This document shows, piece after piece, positions 1 to 9,141 of a DNA stretch of 64,000 nucleotides. The DNA lies in contig NZ_JBEWXT010000001.1 of NCBI RefSeq assembly GCF_040538665.1, positions 1,514,501 through 1,578,500 of the forward strand, read 5' to 3'. The notes under the pieces are model-generated. The model saw nothing but the letters and a program-made list of their open reading frames with translations. It was not told where the DNA came from and made no database searches. The position numbers and the translations under genes are program-made. Positions within the stretch are counted from its first letter, which is position 1. Each line of letters starts with the position of its first letter. Source of the DNA: Aureibaculum sp. 2308TA14-22. GTDB taxonomy: Bacteria > Bacteroidota > Bacteroidia > Flavobacteriales > Flavobacteriaceae.

Positions 1-2
1 AT

Positions 3-2951
3 ATGGCAGATGGTGGTAATACACCAGGCTTTAGACCTCATTCTTCTAGAAATTCGCCATGGGCTTTTCCAGGAGCAGAAGTTTTTCAGTCTGAACTGGC
101 AAACAAGTCTGGTAGTACTGGACATTTTGAAACTCCAGATCAGTGGTTAACAAGACTTAAGGCTGATATAATTCTTGCATTTTTTGGATACAATGAATCT
201 TTTCAAGGTCCAGATGGATTGGATAATTACAAAGCCGAACTTCAGGCATTTATAACCCACACTAAAAAGCAAAATTATAATGGAGAAAATCCTCCTGAAT
301 TGGTATTGATTTCTCCTATTGCTTTTGAAGATTTATCTGAAAAGATGGATTTACCTAATGGAGAAAAAGAGAATGTTAACTTAGCTCTTTACACTAAAGC
401 TATGCAAGAAGTAGCTAAAGCAAATAATTTATTATTTGTAGATGCATTTGCCGCTACTGAAAAATGGTACACTAATGAAAGTGAAGATTTAACCGCAGAT
501 GGTTTTCAACTTAACAATAAAGGATATAAGGTTTTCTCCAACTTCTTAGCTAATGAAGTATTTGGCTCCGTAAAGCTGAGAAATGAAACGAATAGAAAGT
601 TGGTGCATGATGCGGTTATGGAAAAAAACTGGATTTGGCATAATGATTATAAAATACCAAATGGCGTTCATGCCTATGGTAGACGCTATGACCCATTTGG
701 TCCAGACAATTATCCTTTTGAAGTAGAGAAATTGAGAGAAATGACGGATATCCGTGATCAAGCCATTTGGAAAGCTATTAAAGGAGAAAAAATGGATTTA
801 GCTGCGGCTGATGCCAACACAAAAAAATTACCTGAAGTAGAAACCAATTATAAGCCCAGTAATAAAAATGGCGATCCCCAATATCTTTATGGTGAAGATG
901 CTGAAGCCACATTAACAACGGCCAACGGTTATAAAGTAGAATTATTTGCTTCGGAGAAAGAATTTGGTAATTTGGCCAATCCCGTTCAAATGTCCTTTGA
1001 TAATAAGGGTAGATTATGGGTTGGCGTAATGCCCAGTTATCCACATTACAAACCAGGAGATAGTAAGCCAGATGATAAACTTATTATTTTAGAAGATACC
1101 GATAATGATGGTAAAGCTGACAAAGAAACTGTCTTTGCTGATGGATTACATTTAACTATTGGGTTTGAATTTGCACCTGAAGGTGTTTATGTTTCCCAAG
1201 GAACTAATTTGGTGTTGTTAAAAGATACAGACGGTGATGACAAAGCAGATGAAACTGAAGTTATTTTAAGTGGTTTTGATGATCACGACACTCATCATGC
1301 CATTAGTGCATTTGCTGCTGATCCTTCGGGGGCAATTTATATGGGAGAAGGTGTATTTCTGCATACCAATGTAGAAACGGCTTATGGCCCAGTAAGAGGA
1401 ACTAATGGCGGATTTTACAGATATAGCCCGCAAAGGCATCATTTAGAGCGTACCGCTCAACTATCAATTCCTAATCCATGGGGAATAGCTTTTGATGAGT
1501 GGGGACAAAATTTCTTTGCTCATACATCTGGTCCAGATATGACATGGATGATGCCTGGAACAATTAAAAATAGATATGGAAGAGCCAATCCTAGACCTGC
1601 AAATTTGATTGAAGATGCTCATAGGGTAAGACCTACTTCAGGACTGGAATTTGTTTCAAGTAGTCACTTTCCAGATGAAGTTCAAGGAGATATTTTAATC
1701 AACAATACCATCGGTTTCTTAGGAACTAAACAACATTCCATGAAAGATCAAGTTGATTCAGCCGGGTATGTTAGCAAACATAGATTAGATTTGGTTAAAT
1801 CAACAGATAAGAATTTCCGTCCCGTTGATATGGAGTTTGCTCCAGACGGGTCTTTATATTTTATCGATTGGCATAATGTACTTATTGGACATATGCAGCA
1901 TAATGCACGTGATCCTTTAAGAGACCACTCACATGGTAGAGTCTATAGAATTACTTATCCATCAAGACCTCTTTTAAAGCCAGCAAAGGTTTCAGGAGCA
2001 ACAATTGATGAGTTGTTGGATAATTTAAAACTTCCAGAATTTAGAACACGCTATCGCACAAGAAGAGAGTTAAGAGCTAGAGATACCGATGAAGTTTTAT
2101 CAAAAATAAAAACTTGGGTCAGTAACTTGGATAAAGCAAATCCAAGATATGAACATCATGTTTTAGAGGCATTATGGGTAAGCTGGGGTTTAAATAAAAT
2201 TGATGCTGAGTTATTGAATCAAATGTTAAATGCAAATGATTTTAGAGCTAGAGCGGCAGCGGTTAAAGTTTTACGCTATGGAGGGCACCAGATAAATAAC
2301 CAAGCTGAATTATTGATTAAAGCCGTTCAAGATAAGCATCCTCGTGTAAGATTAGAAGCGTTAGTTGCAGCTTCATGGCTTGAACCTTCTGTTGGAAATC
2401 CGATTCTGGATGAAGCAGGAAAAATGCCTATGGATAGTTGGATGAAAGCTCCATATAAGGCCGCTATAGCACATTTAAATGGTCATAATATGGGTGAAGA
2501 CCCTGATAAATTAAAGATAAAGACTACTCTAAAAGGGGCTGAAAAAGCTTTATATGTTCAAGGAGCTGAAATATATAATAGAGAAGGATTTTGTGTTACC
2601 TGTCATCAAACAGATGGTAAAGGGTTGGAAGCATCTGGCTTCCCTCCCATTGCTGGAACCAAATGGATTTTGGGTAGCGAAGAACGATTGATTAAGCTAA
2701 CATTAAAAGGAATGATGGGTCCTATTGAAGTGTTAGGGAAAAGCTACCCTGGTCAAGTGCCAATGACACCATTTGAGGGCATGTTAAATGATGAAGAATT
2801 GGCTGCTGTGTTAACCTATGTAAGAAATTCTTTTGGTAATAGTGCTTCAGCTATTTCACCTGAAAAAGTTAAAGAAGTAAGAGCGAGCGTAAAAGATAAA
2901 AAAGGTTTTTACAGTCCTGAAGAATTGTTAAAAGAGCATCCAGATAATTAA
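3..2951 (+). CDS. PVC-type heme-binding protein: SGNH domain, beta-propeller dehydrogenase domain, HEAT-like repeats, cytochrome c (5' truncated)
   Basis: The reading frame is open from the first bases, so the true start and signal peptide lie outside the window. Residues 1-195 resemble an SGNH hydrolase. About 300-660 is the beta-propeller of Planctomycete/Verrucomicrobia-type membrane-bound dehydrogenases, with calcium-type repeats such as DTDNDGKAD. About 670-830 is helical and HEAT-like. Residues 850-945 form a class I cytochrome c with CVTCH at 864-868. Such proteins are exported and are thought to oxidise sugars or related compounds, passing electrons to the heme; the substrate here is unknown. 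In the SGNH part the usual D-G-x-H-L-N block reads DGFQLN, so the catalytic histidine seems to be replaced by glutamine. A strong hairpin terminator follows. Family assignment is firm; substrate is not known. Confidence 0.85.
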   Translation: MADGGNTPGFRPHSSRNSPWAFPGAEVFQSELANKSGSTGHFETPDQWLTRLKADIILAFFGYNESFQGPDGLDNYKAELQAFITHTKKQNYNGENPPELVLISPIAFEDLSEKMDLPNGEKENVNLALYTKAMQEVAKANNLLFVDAFAATEKWYTNESEDLTADGFQLNNKGYKVFSNFLANEVFGSVKLRNETNRKLVHDAVMEKNWIWHNDYKIPNGVHAYGRRYDPFGPDNYPFEVEKLREMTDIRDQAIWKAIKGEKMDLAAADANTKKLPEVETNYKPSNKNGDPQYLYGEDAEATLTTANGYKVELFASEKEFGNLANPVQMSFDNKGRLWVGVMPSYPHYKPGDSKPDDKLIILEDTDNDGKADKETVFADGLHLTIGFEFAPEGVYVSQGTNLVLLKDTDGDDKADETEVILSGFDDHDTHHAISAFAADPSGAIYMGEGVFLHTNVETAYGPVRGTNGGFYRYSPQRHHLERTAQLSIPNPWGIAFDEWGQNFFAHTSGPDMTWMMPGTIKNRYGRANPRPANLIEDAHRVRPTSGLEFVSSSHFPDEVQGDILINNTIGFLGTKQHSMKDQVDSAGYVSKHRLDLVKSTDKNFRPVDMEFAPDGSLYFIDWHNVLIGHMQHNARDPLRDHSHGRVYRITYPSRPLLKPAKVSGATIDELLDNLKLPEFRTRYRTRRELRARDTDEVLSKIKTWVSNLDKANPRYEHHVLEALWVSWGLNKIDAELLNQMLNANDFRARAAAVKVLRYGGHQINNQAELLIKAVQDKHPRVRLEALVAASWLEPSVGNPILDEAGKMPMDSWMKAPYKAAIAHLNGHNMGEDPDKLKIKTTLKGAEKALYVQGAEIYNREGFCVTCHQTDGKGLEASGFPPIAGTKWILGSEERLIKLTLKGMMGPIEVLGKSYPGQVPMTPFEGMLNDEELAAVLTYVRNSFGNSASAISPEKVKEVRASVKDKKGFYSPEELLKEHPDN

Positions 2952-3001
2952 TTTTTAATACAAAAATTTATGCTGTAAACATTTTGTGGAATTCTATAAA
3001 C

Positions 3002-3033
3002 TAAAAAGACCTTACTTCTGTAAGGTCTTTTTA
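3002..3033. terminator. Bidirectional intrinsic terminator
   Basis: A perfect 14-bp stem (3002-3015 with 3020-3033) closes on a TTCT loop, and the stem ends are A-rich on the left and T-rich on the right, so it can work for both strands. It lies between the end of the PVC-type gene on the plus strand and the 3' end of tRNA-Arg on the minus strand. Confidence 0.85.
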
Positions 3034-3034
3034 G

Positions 3035-3108
<74 letters not shown>

Positions 3109-3246
3109 ATTTGCTAAAATAGCGGTGCAAATATAAAACTTACGATTAAAATAACAATGATTTATTATATTATTTGTAATTTAAATTTCAATATCTAAAA
3201 TTGAAGTATATTGCCTTTTAAAATCGCACTAGTATAAAATTTAATT

Positions 3247-3528
3247 ATGAAAAAACTTTTACAACCAGAAATAGAAAATAATTTAGAAAAACTACCCAAT
3301 TGGAAATATAGAGACAATGGCATTGAAACCATTTTAGAGTTTGAAAATTTCAGAGATTGTTTTACAATAATGACTCGTATTGCCTTTGAGATTGAGGCAC
3401 AGAACCATCACCCTGAATGGTTAAATATTTATAACACATTGTCTATTAGGTTATCTACCCACGATGCCAACGGTGTTACAAATAAAGATTTCAAATTAGC
3501 AGAAACTATTGAAAATCTGATTGCTTAA
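3247..3528 (+). CDS. phhB: 4a-hydroxytetrahydrobiopterin dehydratase (pterin-4-alpha-carbinolamine dehydratase)
   Basis: This 93-residue protein has the full length of the PCD/DCoH family. The signature HHPEW is at 54-58, followed by the strand NTLSIRLSTHDANGVT (63-78) and D81. The enzyme dehydrates the 4a-carbinolamine formed by aromatic amino acid hydroxylases and so regenerates the pterin cofactor in the cytoplasm. In flavobacteria it supports phenylalanine hydroxylase; fumarylacetoacetase, which acts later in Phe/Tyr breakdown, lies 7 kb away in this window. It starts at ATG and has a 138-base spacer behind tRNA-Arg. The next gene follows 41 bases downstream, so the two may be cotranscribed. 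Confidence 0.93.
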   Translation: MKKLLQPEIENNLEKLPNWKYRDNGIETILEFENFRDCFTIMTRIAFEIEAQNHHPEWLNIYNTLSIRLSTHDANGVTNKDFKLAETIENLIA

Positions 3529-3569
3529 ACTTAGTTTAATTAAGTATATTTACCGAAATTTTTTAAACA

Positions 3570-4505
3570 TTGGATTTAACCAACCCTTTGGTCTATGGTG
3601 GACCTGCATTTATAGCATTTATTTTATTGGAACTAGTATATAGTAAAACTCATGATAACGACGAGTTGTACGAGTGGAAAGACCTGTTTGCAAGTGGTGC
3701 TATGGGCATTGGTTCAGCTATAATAGCTCCTTTGGTAAAAATTGTCTTTGCCATTGTATTGTTCAGTTTTGTGTATGAGCTATTTAATCCAATGATTGAT
3801 GGTGTCCGCACTAATATTATGGGTTACGAATCTTTCGGCTGGGCATGGTACATTTGGTTAATTTGTCAGTTACTAGATGATTTTTCTTATTATTGGTTTC
3901 ACCGAGCTAATCACGAAATTAGGTTTTTGTGGGCAGCACATGTAGTACATCATTCTTCAGATAATTTTAATTTAGGGACTGCTGTACGTAATGGTTGGTT
4001 CACCGTTTTATACAAACCTTTCTTTTATATGTGGATTCCTGCAATCGGCTTTCATTACGAAATGCTAATAGTCTGTATGGGTATTGAAGCGTTATGGCAA
4101 TTCCAGTTACATACCAAATATATTCCTAAACTCGGATTTTTAGAAAAATTCTTAAACCTACACACACAACACCAAGTACATCATTCCAAAAATATTGAAT
4201 ATATGGATAAAAATCATGGAGGGTATTTGAATATATTCGATAAAATGTTCGGTACCTGGAAAGAATTGGATGAGACTATTGATATTGAATATGGTGTAAC
4301 AAAGCCACCACAATCTTACAATCCGTTAGTTATACTTACCCATGAATATGGTGATATATGGAGAGATGTAAAAAAAGCTAAAACCTTTAAAGAAGGTTTT
4401 ATGTTCATTTTTGGCCCACCTGGATGGAGCCCTGATGGTAGTTCTCTTACTGTAAAGCAACAACAAAAGCTGTTAAAACAATCAACTGCTGTTGCTGATA
4501 AATAA
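3570..4505 (+). CDS. Sterol desaturase/fatty acid hydroxylase family membrane protein
   Basis: The protein has several hydrophobic segments and the three histidine clusters of the di-iron fatty acid hydroxylase superfamily: HRANH (111-115), HVVHH (124-128) and HTQHQVHH (198-205). These bind a non-heme di-iron centre at the cytoplasmic face of the membrane, and the family hydroxylates or desaturates lipids or carotenoids with O2. The exact substrate cannot be told. The reading frame begins at a TTG codon (Met-Asp-Leu-Thr-Asn-Pro); no ATG lies in a better place, because the first hydrophobic segment begins by residue 9. Length (311) suits the family. The start codon is the main uncertainty. Confidence 0.88.
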   Translation: MDLTNPLVYGGPAFIAFILLELVYSKTHDNDELYEWKDLFASGAMGIGSAIIAPLVKIVFAIVLFSFVYELFNPMIDGVRTNIMGYESFGWAWYIWLICQLLDDFSYYWFHRANHEIRFLWAAHVVHHSSDNFNLGTAVRNGWFTVLYKPFFYMWIPAIGFHYEMLIVCMGIEALWQFQLHTKYIPKLGFLEKFLNLHTQHQVHHSKNIEYMDKNHGGYLNIFDKMFGTWKELDETIDIEYGVTKPPQSYNPLVILTHEYGDIWRDVKKAKTFKEGFMFIFGPPGWSPDGSSLTVKQQQKLLKQSTAVADK

Positions 4506-4623
4506 AATTACTTCCACTTTCTACGGTGATTTTTTGGTAACAACTCATGTATAAGAAATACTGATCGTACACAAAATATTTCTATAATTTTTGTAATATT
4601 ATCGCTTACTATTCAATCTATTA

Positions 4624-5952
4624 ATGGAACAGTATTTTATATTCATTATCATCTTTATTATTTCTTTGCTCATAGGTGCTTTTATTGGTAAATTATTGAC
4701 CAAAGTAGCTTCTGAAAAGGAAAAATCTGCCCTTAAAGAACGAAATAACATTCTCAACACTATTAAGGATAATGCTGAAAAAACCATTTCCGAACTTCAA
4801 TTAGAGTATAAACAAATTCAATCTGAAAAAGAAGATATTGTAAGAATTAACATTCAGCAAGATGCTGCAATTAATAATTTAAACGAAAAGCTATCAGAGC
4901 AAAAAAAAGAACTAGAAAACATTCAAGAAAAATTCACCAAAGAATTTGAAAATTTGGCCAATAAAATATTAGAAGAAAAATCAACCAAATTTACTGAACA
5001 AAACAAAGAAAATTTAAAGACTATTTTAAATCCATTAAACGAAAAAATAAAGTTATTTGAAGATAAAGTAGACAAAACCCACAAAGAAAGTATTGACTAC
5101 CATGCCGCTTTACGTCAACAGATTATTGGCTTAAAAGAGTTGAATGAACAAATGAGCAAAGAAGCCGTAAACCTGACCAAAGCATTAAAAGGTGATAGTA
5201 AAACCCAAGGAAATTGGGGTGAACTGATTTTAGAACGCGTGTTAGAAAAATCTGGTTTAGAGAAAGATAGGGAATATTTCTTAGAAAAAAGCTTTAGTAC
5301 TGATGAAGCAAACAAAACTCGGCTAAGGCCAGATGTTATTATCAATCTTCCTGATAATAAGAAAATGATTATTGACTCAAAAGTTTCACTAACAGATTAT
5401 GAGCGTTATGCAAATGCTGAAGATGAATCAGAAAAAGCACGATTTTTAAAAGATCATATTAATTCACTTAACAGGCATGTATCACAACTTTCTGAAAAGA
5501 AATATGAAGATATTTATGAAATTGAATCACCAGATTTTGTTTTACTATTTGTTCCCATAGATCCTGCTTTTGCTATTGCAATAAATACTGATAACCAACT
5601 GTATAATAAGGCTTTTGAAAAAAACATAGTAATAGTAACCCCCTCTACGCTATTGGCAACATTAAGAACCATTGATAGCATGTGGCAGAACGAAAAACAA
5701 CAACGAAACGCCATTGAAATTGCCCGTCAAGCAGGAGCATTATACGATAAATTTGAAGGATTGGTAAATGATTTGACTAAAGTTGGAAAAAAAATGGATG
5801 AAGCCAAAAATGAATATAAAGGAGCAATGAACAAACTTGTAGAAGGAAGAGGTAACTTAATTACAAGTGTAGAAAAAATCAAAAAATTGGGAGCAAAAGC
5901 AAAAAAATCATTGCCCGAAAATATTATTGAAAGAGCATATGATGAAAAATAA
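4624..5952 (+). CDS. rmuC: DNA recombination protein RmuC
   Basis: The layout is typical of RmuC: one N-terminal membrane helix (about 5-25), a long charged coiled coil (about 30-190), then the conserved RmuC nuclease-like core with GNWGE, RPDVIINLPDNKKMIIDSKVS-type core residues and FVPIDPAF-type motif. A basic C-terminal tail follows. RmuC proteins limit recombination at inverted repeats and are related to PD-(D/E)XK nucleases; the biochemical role is still partly open. The gene starts at ATG with an AT-rich spacer of 118 bases before it. It converges on the minus-strand aspartoacylase-like gene 22 bases away, with no clear hairpin between them. Confidence 0.93.
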   Translation: MEQYFIFIIIFIISLLIGAFIGKLLTKVASEKEKSALKERNNILNTIKDNAEKTISELQLEYKQIQSEKEDIVRINIQQDAAINNLNEKLSEQKKELENIQEKFTKEFENLANKILEEKSTKFTEQNKENLKTILNPLNEKIKLFEDKVDKTHKESIDYHAALRQQIIGLKELNEQMSKEAVNLTKALKGDSKTQGNWGELILERVLEKSGLEKDREYFLEKSFSTDEANKTRLRPDVIINLPDNKKMIIDSKVSLTDYERYANAEDESEKARFLKDHINSLNRHVSQLSEKKYEDIYEIESPDFVLLFVPIDPAFAIAINTDNQLYNKAFEKNIVIVTPSTLLATLRTIDSMWQNEKQQRNAIEIARQAGALYDKFEGLVNDLTKVGKKMDEAKNEYKGAMNKLVEGRGNLITSVEKIKKLGAKAKKSLPENIIERAYDEK

Positions 5953-5974
5953 AAACTTGATTTAATCTTCTTTT

Positions 5975-7168
5975 TTATGAAAACCGACTAACTTCCCTAT
6001 CACGTTTAATAAAATACCACTTATCTTCTTTTTTAACCTTTTTTCTATATCCAAATAAATGAAAAATTTCATCAGCTAGAAACCTTGCTGTTTTTGGATT
6101 AACTATCAAAACATATCTATTGGTTTTGTCTTGTTTAATGCCAGGTAAAATCCGTAATAGTTGATATAGTTTTAATTTTCTGACACTTTTGGATAGGTTT
6201 AACCAAAATTTTGATATGGGCTTAATAATAAAAAAACCATCATTACCTTGCTTTTGATATAAAGGCATAAACACTTTCCCATTTAAGGTTGATTTTATTT
6301 TTTGTGAATTACTATATGCCAACAATTGATTTTTAGTAATTTTTTGAAAGTTTTCAAAACCATCTACCATATTAAAATTTTCGCCCTTATCAATACCGTA
6401 CTTGAATTTTATTTCGTAAAAATCTTGGTCACCCTTGTTTTTACTGAGTAAGTGCTGATAATGCTTATAATTTTTAATCTGATTTTTCTTTACACATTTT
6501 GAAATTACCAACGATAGCCAAATAAAAGCTTCGCAATTGGTAATTGATAACCTATCTTCATGCTGACCAGCTTCAAAACCCAATGATATATGACCATATT
6601 CATTTATATAGGTAAGTAAAGGTCCCTCTAGATATTCCTCAATTCCTAAAATGATGGGTATTGAAAAGTTTGAAGTAAACTTTCTGTTATTCAAAGAATC
6701 ACTTATAGTAATAAACGGTTCTGTAGCTGCAGAAGTAGTATGTAAATCAATAAAATAAAATGGTCCTTTGTTTTGTGATAATATATTCTTAATAGTATTG
6801 TAAATCTCAATTTGCTCGTTTACATCTGAGTTAAATCCATTTACGGAAGTATTGATATATTCAATTTGACTTTCGGTCCATACCCTATTTAAATCAACTG
6901 TATCATAACGAATTCCTTTTTTTAGAGCATTAATGTTACCAGATATGGCATAAAAATTTCCTTCAAAGGAAATTGAATTGTCTTTTATCTTTCGTATTAC
7001 ATTATTTAATGCTATTATACCAGCTTTTTCATTACCATGGATACCAGCAATAATTACAACAGTTGGAGTTTCCTTTTTTCCATTTATATGAGCTAAAACT
7101 CTTTTAACCGAAACTTCTTTTTCAAAATCTTCAACCATTATTTTATTTTCACTAATCAACATATTCAT
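5975..7168 (-). CDS. Succinylglutamate desuccinylase/aspartoacylase family zinc hydrolase
   Basis: The N-terminal two thirds form an M14-like zinc amidohydrolase. Visible motifs are HGNE (about 44-47, metal ligands), DLNR (about 92-95), IDLHTT (metal His about 143) and GFEAGQ with the catalytic glutamate near 199. The family removes acyl groups from amino acids such as N-acetylaspartate or N-succinylglutamate. The C-terminal 150 residues are less conserved. The frame could open at TTG 7171, but ATG at 7168 is the better start. The gene overlaps the end of the upstream GCS2-like gene by 17 bases, so the two are translationally coupled. The substrate is unknown. Confidence 0.87.
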   Translation of the reverse strand: MNMLISENKIMVEDFEKEVSVKRVLAHINGKKETPTVVIIAGIHGNEKAGIIALNNVIRKIKDNSISFEGNFYAISGNINALKKGIRYDTVDLNRVWTESQIEYINTSVNGFNSDVNEQIEIYNTIKNILSQNKGPFYFIDLHTTSAATEPFITISDSLNNRKFTSNFSIPIILGIEEYLEGPLLTYINEYGHISLGFEAGQHEDRLSITNCEAFIWLSLVISKCVKKNQIKNYKHYQHLLSKNKGDQDFYEIKFKYGIDKGENFNMVDGFENFQKITKNQLLAYSNSQKIKSTLNGKVFMPLYQKQGNDGFFIIKPISKFWLNLSKSVRKLKLYQLLRILPGIKQDKTNRYVLIVNPKTARFLADEIFHLFGYRKKVKKEDKWYFIKRDREVSRFS

Positions 7169-9032
7169 CAATCCTTTTTAAATCATTTTTTGTAAAAATA
7201 CCTACTAATGTATGGTTATCGACAACAGGTAAGCACCCAATATTATTTTTAATCATAATTGCTTTAGCTTCAGAAATTGAAATTTCAGGATGTACGGTAA
7301 TAACATCTTTAATCATAAAGTCCTTAGCCACAATTAAATTTTCATTGGTTCTTTTTTCATAGTTCAATAAATTAGTTTTGGTAATTAATCCAGTTATTTT
7401 ATTAGATTTATTTATAACAGGTAAATGACGTATTTTTTTCCATTCCATAACTTTGGCGACTAATTCCACCAAATCATTTTCATTGACTACAAAAAGTTCT
7501 GTGGTCATAGCTTTATAAATTTTATCATATCTATGGCTAAAATCTAAAACCTTTGTATTGGGCATTTTCCATTGGTGTACAGGTTTATTGGTGCGTTGGT
7601 TTTTATACATTTTATAGGTTAATAACATTGTACTTTCATCTTTAGAAACCCTTTTTCTAAGTTTTCTATAACTCCGCACTTGCCATTTACTACCAGTAAT
7701 ATTATTTGTAACTCGCTTTTCTATAATATTCAAATAGGTATCTATTTCTACAGGGTCAATATTAGATTTTAACAAACCGTTTCTAGCCATTGGAATTAAT
7801 ACATCTAAAGCCAATTTTTTTGCGGATATACCTTCATTAAACCAATTAAAATATGTATCCATACCCGTTCTAGCAGCATTAATAAAATTACCCCGAGCAT
7901 CTTTGAAATGCATTTTCTTCCAAATGTTCTTATACCTATCTGGCATGCCTTGCATTACGCCTACCCATAATAAAGTATTTGCAATTTCGTCTTTTACACT
8001 TGGTCCGGATGGAATATATCTATTCTCAATACGTAAATGTGCTACGTTTTTATGTACACCATAGCACAACCTGTTCCATTTATATAAAGTGCCATTATGC
8101 AGATTTAATGCCTTTAGTTTGGGCATAACACCATTATCCAACAATTCAAGTGAATTCTTTTTAAAATTAGAAGTTACTAACGGAGCGTATCTAGAAATAT
8201 CATCTGTAAATAATTCAATAATAGAGTTATAAACCCAATCATTTCCAAAAGAAACTCTGGGTTTTTGCTCTCTTAAAAGGTGTGAAGTTGTACGTAAGTC
8301 AACACTTTGCTTAAAAAGTGCTATTCTGGTTTCAGCCCATAATTCTCTATTTAACAAAAGAGGAGAGTTAGTCATCACTGACAATATTGGGCCAGCTATA
8401 GCTTGAGCCCAATTATATTTATCTACTATTTCATCCAAGTCTACTTGTAAATGCACTTGAAAACTTGTGTTACAAGCTTCAAAAAGAATAGAATCATGCT
8501 TTATAATTAATTCATCAACTCCACGTATTCGTAATTTAAAATCATCTCCCCTAATGTTTTTCATAACGGTATTTAGCGTTTGATAACGTTGTAGAGGTGT
8601 CATATTTTCAAATACTAAATCCTTTTTCTTTAAAGTAGGCAAAATACCGGTTAACAGTATCTTATTGTTATTTACTTCTTCAGCCGCTTTATGTGCTTTT
8701 TCTAATAGGGCTGTCAACTGATTTTCAATGTTGGAAAAACAGTTATTGGTAAGTTCTTCTGGATCTAAGTTTATTTCAAGGTTAAATAGGGCCAGTTCAG
8801 TTGTAAAATGTTTATCGTTAATTTTTTTTAAAATTTCTAATGCATTTTTTGAGGGGCGAAAATTTTTTTTGGTTATACAGAGTTCTTGCTCTGCACCAAC
8901 ACGTTGAATTCCCTTTTCAAAAAGGTCATCATTTATCATTTTCTCAAGTGCTTTTACATCATTGAGTAAATGATAGACAAACTTTTTTCGCTGTTTTTGA
9001 GACGTTATGGCTTTAACAGATTGAGAACCCAT
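7152..9032 (-). CDS. GCS2-family carboxylate-amine ligase with C-terminal CBS domain pair
   Basis: The first 490 residues resemble the glutamate-cysteine ligase family 2 fold, with GAEQEL (47-52) supplying the ATP/Mg-binding acidic residues and an R-x-E-N-R block (RIENRYIPSGPS) later. Residues about 500-626 contain two CBS motifs (for example IRHLPVINKSNKITGLITK-type and NNIGCLPVVDNHTLVGIFTK-type), which usually sense adenine nucleotides. The family joins an amino acid carboxyl to an amine using ATP. Here it is fused to a likely regulatory module and coupled to a deacylating hydrolase. In other flavobacteria a RimK-like ATP-grasp ligase often completes this set, but none is seen here. The product is unknown; a role in glutathione synthesis is only one option. 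Confidence 0.85.
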   Translation of the reverse strand: MGSQSVKAITSQKQRKKFVYHLLNDVKALEKMINDDLFEKGIQRVGAEQELCITKKNFRPSKNALEILKKINDKHFTTELALFNLEINLDPEELTNNCFSNIENQLTALLEKAHKAAEEVNNNKILLTGILPTLKKKDLVFENMTPLQRYQTLNTVMKNIRGDDFKLRIRGVDELIIKHDSILFEACNTSFQVHLQVDLDEIVDKYNWAQAIAGPILSVMTNSPLLLNRELWAETRIALFKQSVDLRTTSHLLREQKPRVSFGNDWVYNSIIELFTDDISRYAPLVTSNFKKNSLELLDNGVMPKLKALNLHNGTLYKWNRLCYGVHKNVAHLRIENRYIPSGPSVKDEIANTLLWVGVMQGMPDRYKNIWKKMHFKDARGNFINAARTGMDTYFNWFNEGISAKKLALDVLIPMARNGLLKSNIDPVEIDTYLNIIEKRVTNNITGSKWQVRSYRKLRKRVSKDESTMLLTYKMYKNQRTNKPVHQWKMPNTKVLDFSHRYDKIYKAMTTELFVVNENDLVELVAKVMEWKKIRHLPVINKSNKITGLITKTNLLNYEKRTNENLIVAKDFMIKDVITVHPEISISEAKAIMIKNNIGCLPVVDNHTLVGIFTKNDLKRIDEYVD

Positions 9033-9141
9033 ATTATTAGTTTTAGGTAATATCTGCTAAATAAATAAAATATTTAGAAAATTAAAATGATTTTTATCAT
9101 GAATTCTATTGAATCACAATACTTATAAACTGGTATAACCC

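Noticed and set aside
9090-9108. Weak inverted repeat ATGAT-TTTT-ATCAT upstream of the GCS2-like gene
   Set aside because: Arms of five A/T-rich bases are expected by chance in this sequence.
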